Source: Burkholderiales bacterium (GTDB lineage: Bacteria > Pseudomonadota > Gammaproteobacteria > Burkholderiales > CAIKXV01). From it: a stretch of 10,585 bases of DNA. Positions 6,786-10,585 of the stretch are shown one piece after another. Location of the stretch: assembly GCA_019751575.1 (NCBI GenBank), contig JAIENF010000244.1, positions 1 through 10,585 of the forward strand, given 5' to 3'. The first letter of the stretch is position 1. The number at the start of each line of letters is the position of its first letter. The notes beneath the pieces were generated by a model. It did not search any database. It was given only the letters and a program-made list of their open reading frames with translations, and was not told the DNA's origin. The position numbers were made by a program, and so were the translations under genes.

Positions 6786-8513
6786 TCACATGTTCGGATA
6801 GTTCGGGCCGCCCCCACCCTCGGGCGCCACCCACACGATGTTCTGCGTCGGGTCCTTGATGTCGCAGGTCTTGCAATGCACGCAGTTCTGCGCGTTGATC
6901 TGCAGCCGCGGCGACGCCTGGCCGTCGACGGTCTCGTGCACGATCTCGTACACCCCCGCCGGACAGTAGCGCTGTTCGGGCGCGTCGAACCGCTCGAGGT
7001 TTATGCGGATCGGGACCGTGGCATCCTTCAGCGTCAGGTGCGCCGGCTGGTCTTCCGAGTGGTTGGTGTTGGAGATGAACACCGACGACAGCCGGTCGAA
7101 CGAGATCACGCCATCGGGCTTCGGATAGCTGATCGGCCTGGCGTTTCGTTTGTCGACCAGGGTCTCGTGGTCGGCGTATCCGTGGTGCATCGTCCACGGC
7201 GCCTTGCCGCGAAGGACGAGCTGGTCGATGCCGACGAGCAGCGCGCCGGTCAGCAGCCCCTTCGACAGCGATGGCTTGAAGTTGCGCGCGCGGTGCAGCT
7301 CGTCGTGCAGCCAGCTCGCCTTGAACGCCTCGGGGTAGGCTGCGAGCTCGTCCGCGCTGCGGCCTTCCCCGAGCGCCGCGAATGCCGCCTCGGCTGCGAG
7401 CATGCCGGACTTGATGGCGGCATGGCTGCCCTTGATGCGCGATGCATTGAGGAAGCCTGCGTCGCAACCGACCAGCGCACCGCCGGGAAACACCAGCTTG
7501 GGCAGGGACTGCAGGCCGCCGGCGGCAATCGCGCGCGCGCCATAGGCGATGCGCTTGCCGCCTTCGAGGAACGTGCGTATGGACGGATGCTGCTTGTAGC
7601 GCTGGAACTCGTCGAACGGACTGAGGTAGGGGTTGCGGTAGCCGAGGCCGACCACGAACCCGACCGCAACCTGGTTGTCGTCGAGGTGATAGAGGAAGGA
7701 GCCGCCATACGTGTCGCGGTCGAGGGGCCAGCCCGCCGTGTGCACCACCAGCCCGGGCTGGTGCCGGGACGGATCGACCTGCCACAGTTCCTTCAGGCCG
7801 ATGCCGTAGACCTGCGGGTCACGGCCGTCGCGCAGGTCGAAGCGCGCCTCGAGCTGGCGGCCGAGCTGGCCGCGGCAGCCTTCCGCGAACAGGGTATAGG
7901 ACGCGTGCAGTTCCATCCCTGGCTGGAACGCGGCGGTGCGTTCGCCCGTGCGGTCGATGCCGAGGTCTCCGGTGGCGACGCCGCGCACGGCACCGGCGTC
8001 GTCGAACAGTACCTCGGTGGCGGCGAAACCGGGGAAGATCTCCACGCCCAGTGCCTCGGCCCGGGTGGCCAGCCAGCGGCAGACATTGGCCAGGCTGATC
8101 ACGTAGTTGCCGTGGTTGCGGAAGCAGTCGGGCAGCAGTGCGTTGGGGACCTGGTACTGGCCACCTTCGGTGAGGAAGAGGAAGCGGTCCTCGCTCACTT
8201 CGACGTCGAGCGGTGCACCCTCGGCCTTCCAGTCGGGCAGCAGCTCGTCGATCGCGCGCGGGTCCATCACCGCGCCCGACAGGATGTGCGCGCCGACCTC
8301 CGACCCCTTCTCGATCACGCACACGCTGACCTCGCGCCCGGCGCCGGCGGCCAGCTGCTTCGCGCGGATGGCTGCCGCCAGGCCCGCCGGGCCGGCGCCG
8401 ACCACGACCAGGTCGTAGGGCATCGATTCGCGGTCGGTGCGTGCTTCGCCCCGGCCGATGCCGGCGGAGGCGGTGCTGGACCCGGGGGATGAACCGTCGT
8501 GTGGTGCGCTCAA
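6786..8513 (-). CDS. etfD: Electron transfer flavoprotein:ubiquinone oxidoreductase
   Basis: Inner-membrane-associated FAD and 4Fe-4S protein that takes electrons from ETF, itself reduced by acyl-CoA dehydrogenases and related enzymes, and passes them to ubiquinone. With the start at 8513 the protein has 575 residues. Landmarks: FAD-binding GAGPAG 39-44 after MPYDLVVV; VIEKGSEVGAHILSGAV soon after; GGSFLYHL and SPFDEFQRYK in the middle; Cys ligands C517 (RYCPAG), C544, C547 and C550 (CVHCKTC); and the family C-terminus PNYPNM. All four cluster cysteines are present. I prefer TTG 8513 because GGAG lies six bases upstream and because RES just before the MPYD is conserved in proteobacterial homologues. 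ATG 8423 (545 residues) would lose it, and GTG 8597 would add 28 unconserved residues. ETF alpha and beta genes are not in the window. Confidence 0.97.
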   Translation of the reverse strand: MSAPHDGSSPGSSTASAGIGRGEARTDRESMPYDLVVVGAGPAGLAAAIRAKQLAAGAGREVSVCVIEKGSEVGAHILSGAVMDPRAIDELLPDWKAEGAPLDVEVSEDRFLFLTEGGQYQVPNALLPDCFRNHGNYVISLANVCRWLATRAEALGVEIFPGFAATEVLFDDAGAVRGVATGDLGIDRTGERTAAFQPGMELHASYTLFAEGCRGQLGRQLEARFDLRDGRDPQVYGIGLKELWQVDPSRHQPGLVVHTAGWPLDRDTYGGSFLYHLDDNQVAVGFVVGLGYRNPYLSPFDEFQRYKQHPSIRTFLEGGKRIAYGARAIAAGGLQSLPKLVFPGGALVGCDAGFLNASRIKGSHAAIKSGMLAAEAAFAALGEGRSADELAAYPEAFKASWLHDELHRARNFKPSLSKGLLTGALLVGIDQLVLRGKAPWTMHHGYADHETLVDKRNARPISYPKPDGVISFDRLSSVFISNTNHSEDQPAHLTLKDATVPIRINLERFDAPEQRYCPAGVYEIVHETVDGQASPRLQINAQNCVHCKTCDIKDPTQNIVWVAPEGGGGPNYPNM

Positions 8514-8673
8514 TGAAGACTCCGTCGTGTCGGACCGATAACCGTCAATCACCGCCAGCCGCACCCGGCGCGCGACACCGGCAAGCCGCGGCGGCACAAC
8601 GTCGGGTAACCTCGCATTCTATCGGAATCATTTCCGTCCCTCCCCACAGAACGCCTCGCTCACGAACGGAACC
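8514..8673. promoter_or_regulatory. Divergent intergenic region
   Basis: This 160-bp spacer lies between the minus-strand ETF oxidoreductase and the plus-strand thioesterase, so it must carry a promoter for each unless the starts are misplaced. I see no convincing sigma-70 pair. A minus-strand TAGAAT (8621-8616) resembles a -10 but has no matching -35. No clear palindromic operator was found. The part from 8600 to 8640 is noticeably less GC-rich than the flanking genes, as expected for a promoter. Confidence 0.35.
8520..8523 (-). promoter_or_regulatory. Shine-Dalgarno GGAG deciding a TTG start
   Basis: GGAG on the minus strand sits six bases before TTG 8513. The ATG at 8423 has no recognisable Shine-Dalgarno, and GTG 8597 has only a distant GAGG about 12 bases away. 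This is the main reason to call the rare TTG start for the ETF:ubiquinone oxidoreductase. Confidence 0.5.
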
Positions 8674-9126
8674 ATGCCTGCCGACACCCCCCAGCCGCCT
8701 TCGAAGCCTGCCTTCACCGATGACCATGAACTGATGCTTGCCGTGACGTTGCCCGTGCGCTGGGGCGACATGGACGCGCAGGGCCATGTCAACAATGTCC
8801 AGTACTTCCGCTTCACCGAACAGGCGCGCATCGAGTGGTTCGAGCGTTTCGCACCCGACCGGCATGGCGAGGGCAAGGGCCCGGTGGTCGCGCAGACCTC
8901 CTGCCGGTACATCCGCTCGGTCGTTTACCCGGCCACGCTCGAGATCCTGGTCTACTGCGCCGTCCCGGGCCGCAGCAGCTTCCGGCATCGCTACGTGATG
9001 CGCGATGCGAAGGATGTCTCGGTCATCTACGCGGAAGGCGAGGCGGTGATGGTCTGGATCGACCACGAGACGCAGAAGTCGACGCCGATACCCGATCGCG
9101 TCCGCGACAGGCTGCCCAGGGCGTAG
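8674..9126 (+). CDS. Hotdog-fold acyl-CoA thioesterase (4HBT/YbgC/FadM-like)
   Basis: A 150-residue single hotdog-domain protein expected to hydrolyse acyl-CoA to free acid and CoA in the cytoplasm. The diagnostic block is RWGDMDAQGHVNN at 29-41. D34 aligns with the catalytic Asp17 of Pseudomonas 4-hydroxybenzoyl-CoA thioesterase, and HVNN is typical of the broader acyl-CoA thioesterase branch. The helix FTEQARIEWF follows at 47-56, and the rest is compatible with the hotdog beta-sheet. The substrate cannot be read from sequence. The neighbouring ETF:ubiquinone oxidoreductase suggests fatty-acid or aromatic acyl-CoA metabolism, which is inference. ATG 8674 has only a weak GGA before it. A start at M21 (8734) is possible and would remove the low-complexity N-terminus while keeping the active site. 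It is the only plus-strand gene in the window and appears to be transcribed alone. Confidence 0.92.
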   Translation: MPADTPQPPSKPAFTDDHELMLAVTLPVRWGDMDAQGHVNNVQYFRFTEQARIEWFERFAPDRHGEGKGPVVAQTSCRYIRSVVYPATLEILVYCAVPGRSSFRHRYVMRDAKDVSVIYAEGEAVMVWIDHETQKSTPIPDRVRDRLPRA

Positions 9127-9130
9127 TGAC

Positions 9131-9153
9131 CACGCGGGCCCCGCGGCCCCGTG
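9131..9153 (+). terminator. GC-rich hairpin after the thioesterase
   Basis: CACG and GGGCC (9131-9140, one bulged C at 9135) pair with GGCCC and CGTG (9145-9153) around the loop CCGC, giving a nine-pair stem five bases after the thioesterase stop codon. There is no T-tract, so it is not a textbook intrinsic terminator. Its place in a convergent spacer still makes a stop or 3'-end-protecting role plausible. Confidence 0.4.
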
Positions 9154-9171
9154 CAGGGCAGCGGTGCCGGG

Positions 9172-9194
9172 CGGCCGGGATCCAGCCCCGGCCG
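9172..9194 (-). terminator. GC-rich hairpin after the SDR gene
   Basis: CGGCCGGG (9172-9179) and CCCGGCCG (9187-9194) form a perfect eight-base-pair stem with a seven-base loop. It starts four bases beyond the stop codon of the minus-strand SDR gene. It lacks a T-run in either direction. With the hairpin at 9131-9153 it fills most of the 72-bp convergent spacer, so the pair may act as a bidirectional transcription stop. Confidence 0.4.
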
Positions 9195-9198
9195 AGGG

Positions 9199-10017
9199 TC
9201 AGGCGCTTGCCGGCCCGGAGGCGGGGGCGGCCGCCGTGTGCGGTGCCGCATGCGCCGGCGTCATGTCCAGCAGCAGCCCCGACGCCTGCATGCCTGCGGG
9301 ATCCAGCAGGTAGAGGTAGCCGGCCGTGATCGCTTCGGGCGCCGGCAGCGCCGCCGCGTCTTCTGCCGGATGGGTCCGGTTCCGCTGCGGGCTGGCCACC
9401 GGGCCCGGCAGCAGCGCGTTGATCCGCAGGTTCTCCATCAGGCGCCATTCCTGGGCCTGCACCGCGACCAGCGACAGCACGGCCTGTTTCGACAGCGCGA
9501 AGCTGCCCCAGAACATCGACGGCGACAGCGCATGCGTCTCGATGGTCATCACCACCGAGGCCGACGGCGAGGCCTGAAGCAGTGGACGGCAGGCCCGGTT
9601 GATGGCGGCCGCGGCGACCAGGTTCACGCGCAATGCCGACAGCCAGCGGTCGATCGTCTCGTCGTCGAGCGGCCGCAGCTGGTCCAGGTGCACCGCGCAG
9701 TGGACCAGTCCGTCGAGCCGTCCCAGCTGCCCGGCGATCGCCGCGGCCATCGACTGGAAGTCGGCATCGGTGGCCTTTGCCAGGTCGAGCGGGAAGATGA
9801 CGGGTTCGGGCGCGCCGGCCGCCACGATCTCGTCGTACACCGCGTCGAGCTTCTTCTGCCGCTTCCCGTGCAGGACCACCTGCGCGCCATGCGCCGCACA
9901 GGCCAGCGCCGCGGCGCGACCGAGTCCCTGGCCGGCGCCGGTGATCATCACCACCCGGTCCCGCAGGCAATCGGCGGCAGGCACGTGGTTTCCAGGCAGG
10001 CGGAGGGTGTCGATCAT
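9199..10017 (-). CDS. SDR-family protein, YciK-like, lacking the catalytic Tyr
   Basis: A 272-residue Rossmann-fold short-chain dehydrogenase/reductase homologue. The dinucleotide-binding motif TGAGQGLG is at 26-33, D78 lies in PLDL at the end of the third strand region, and the conserved N132 is in VNL. Overall resemblance, by recall, is to E. coli YciK. The active site is unusual. The position of the catalytic Tyr in Tyr-x3-Lys is Phe (F173, in SFALSK; the plus-strand triplet is GAA), K177 is kept, and the catalytic Ser position is Thr (T161). The cofactor pocket looks intact, so the protein may bind NAD(P) without normal dehydrogenase chemistry, or use a changed mechanism. The usual NNAG motif is VHCA (105-108). 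The C-terminus (about 253-272) is an Ala/Pro-rich tail. Start ATG 10017 has a weak ribosome site. It lies 72 bp after hpnE on the same strand, but no shared function can be shown. Confidence 0.9.
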   Translation of the reverse strand: MIDTLRLPGNHVPAADCLRDRVVMITGAGQGLGRAAALACAAHGAQVVLHGKRQKKLDAVYDEIVAAGAPEPVIFPLDLAKATDADFQSMAAAIAGQLGRLDGLVHCAVHLDQLRPLDDETIDRWLSALRVNLVAAAAINRACRPLLQASPSASVVMTIETHALSPSMFWGSFALSKQAVLSLVAVQAQEWRLMENLRINALLPGPVASPQRNRTHPAEDAAALPAPEAITAGYLYLLDPAGMQASGLLLDMTPAHAAPHTAAAPASGPASA

Positions 10018-10039
10018 CGTTCGGGGTCCGTTGGGTTTG

Positions 10040-10062
10040 CCCGCCCGGCGATGTCCGGCGGG
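10040..10062 (-). terminator. Hairpin between hpnE and the SDR gene
   Basis: CCCGCC(C)GG (10040-10048, one bulged C) pairs with CCGGCGGG (10055-10062) around the loop CGATGT, an eight-pair stem in the 72-bp gap. It begins 27 bases after the hpnE stop codon. The minus-strand sequence after it is AAACCC, not a T-run, so termination is only a guess. If active it would partly uncouple the SDR gene from hpnE. Confidence 0.3.
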
Positions 10063-10089
10063 TGGGGCGCGATTATCGTCCGCGCCGCC

Positions 10090-10585
10090 TCATCCGTGGT
10101 GCAACCCGGCGAGCACCGCCTCGGCTGCCTGCAGTCCGCTGCGCACGGCGCCCTCGAGCGTGGCCGGATAGTCGCTCGCCACATGGTCGCCGGCGAGCAC
10201 GACGCCCGGTGCCGCGGTCAGGGGGCCGGGGCGGTCCAGCCCCGGCGTGCAGGCGAAGGTCGCCTGCTTCTCGGTGATGACCTTGCTCCATGCGGGGCCT
10301 GGCAGGCCGGGCACGAGGTCGCAGAGCTGCCGGTGCACCGCGTCTGCAAGCGGGTCGGCGCCGGGCATGCGTTGCGCCGTCGATGCGCTGATCACCATCC
10401 CGAGCAGCCCGGCCTGGCCGGTGAGGGTGCCGCGGTCGAACACCCATTGTCCCGGACCTTCGGTGAAGCCGGTCATCGGGCGCGGCAGCCGCACCGTGGC
10501 TGGATACTGGAGGTAGACGGACGTGATCGGTTCGTACGCATAGGCGCCAACCTGGTCATGCACCGGCCGCAGCGCGGGCCATTCC
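10090..10585 (-). CDS. hpnE: Hydroxysqualene dehydroxylase / squalene-associated FAD-dependent desaturase, C-terminal part
   Basis: The last 164 residues of an amine-oxidase-like flavoprotein; the start lies beyond the right edge, since the family is roughly 420-450 residues long. HpnE, with HpnC and HpnD, converts farnesyl diphosphate to squalene, the precursor of hopanoids; HpnE carries out the reductive removal of the hydroxyl group of hydroxysqualene. Family features seen here are YEPITSVYLQYP, GQWVFDRG, VISAS, a WSKVITEKQATF block with CTPGLDRPGP after it, and the C-terminal FAD-binding stretch VVLAGDHVASDYPATLEGAV. The apparent start at 10563 is an internal GTG; the frame is open to the edge. 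Carotenoid or phytoene desaturases share the fold, but these blocks fit HpnE better. No other hopanoid gene is visible. Confidence 0.88.
   Translation of the reverse strand, partial: EWPALRPVHDQVGAYAYEPITSVYLQYPATVRLPRPMTGFTEGPGQWVFDRGTLTGQAGLLGMVISASTAQRMPGADPLADAVHRQLCDLVPGLPGPAWSKVITEKQATFACTPGLDRPGPLTAAPGVVLAGDHVASDYPATLEGAVRSGLQAAEAVLAGLHHG

Noticed and set aside
6755..6817. Extended 566-residue form of pgi starting at 6817.
   Set aside because: The extra 21 residues overlap the end of the ETF:ubiquinone oxidoreductase gene and do not fit the family N-terminus; ATG 6754 gives the expected length.
5096..8492. Overlapping plus-strand open frames of 587 codons (5096-6859) and 748 codons (6246-8492).
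   Set aside because: Both are codon-aligned antisense shadows of pgi and the ETF:ubiquinone oxidoreductase, explained by the same codon bias, and their translations resemble no family.
8616..8621. Minus-strand TAGAAT as a sigma-70 -10 box for the ETF:ubiquinone oxidoreductase.
   Set aside because: No TTGACA-like -35 lies 16-18 bases upstream; the sequence there is GGGAGG-like. Not enough to call a promoter.
10072..10077. Minus-strand GATAAT as a -10 box for the SDR gene.
   Set aside because: The best -35-like hexamer (TTGCAC) is 21 bases away, too far for a normal sigma-70 promoter.

Overview
The window is very GC-rich, densely packed DNA with strong GC bias at third codon positions. The protein families point to a Gram-negative proteobacterium, most likely gamma- or betaproteobacterial. 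The evidence is an ETF:ubiquinone oxidoreductase of the aerobic proteobacterial type, a squalene/hopanoid desaturase of the HpnE family, a YciK-like dehydrogenase and a possible sigma-28 (FliA) promoter, which would imply flagella. I cannot name a genus from sequence alone.

Layout. Positions 1-4950 (minus strand) hold most of a giant membrane sensor histidine kinase: CHASE sensor, eight PAS-type domains, HisKA and HATPase. Its end lies beyond the left edge. Three of the PAS pairs are tandem copies of one ~260-residue module. A 166-bp gap (4951-5116) upstream of it holds a good match to a sigma-28 promoter, built partly from a 24-bp tandem near-repeat. Positions 5117-6754 (minus) encode glucose-6-phosphate isomerase (pgi), and 6786-8513 (minus) encode ETF:ubiquinone oxidoreductase. 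These two are 31 bp apart and probably co-transcribed. A 160-bp divergent spacer separates the latter from a plus-strand hotdog-fold acyl-CoA thioesterase (8674-9126). A convergent 72-bp spacer with two strong hairpins follows. Then comes a minus-strand SDR-family protein (9199-10017) in which the catalytic Tyr is replaced by Phe. Last is the C-terminal part of an HpnE-type hydroxysqualene dehydroxylase (10090-10585, minus), which enters from the right edge.

Together the right half has a lipid and electron-transfer flavour. ETF:ubiquinone oxidoreductase drains electrons from acyl-CoA dehydrogenases to the quinone pool, the thioesterase hydrolyses acyl-CoA, and HpnE makes squalene. pgi is ordinary central carbon metabolism. 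The kinase appears to be a separate transcription unit that senses a periplasmic signal plus several cytoplasmic ones.

I see no tRNA, rRNA, CRISPR, insertion sequence, phage or toxin-antitoxin genes. Several very long plus-strand open frames (about 590-990 codons) lie exactly antisense to the real genes and are artefacts of codon bias. I do not see a clearly new multi-gene system here. The items most worth a second look are the triplicated PAS module, the sigma-28-like promoter in front of the kinase, and the SDR lacking its catalytic Tyr.
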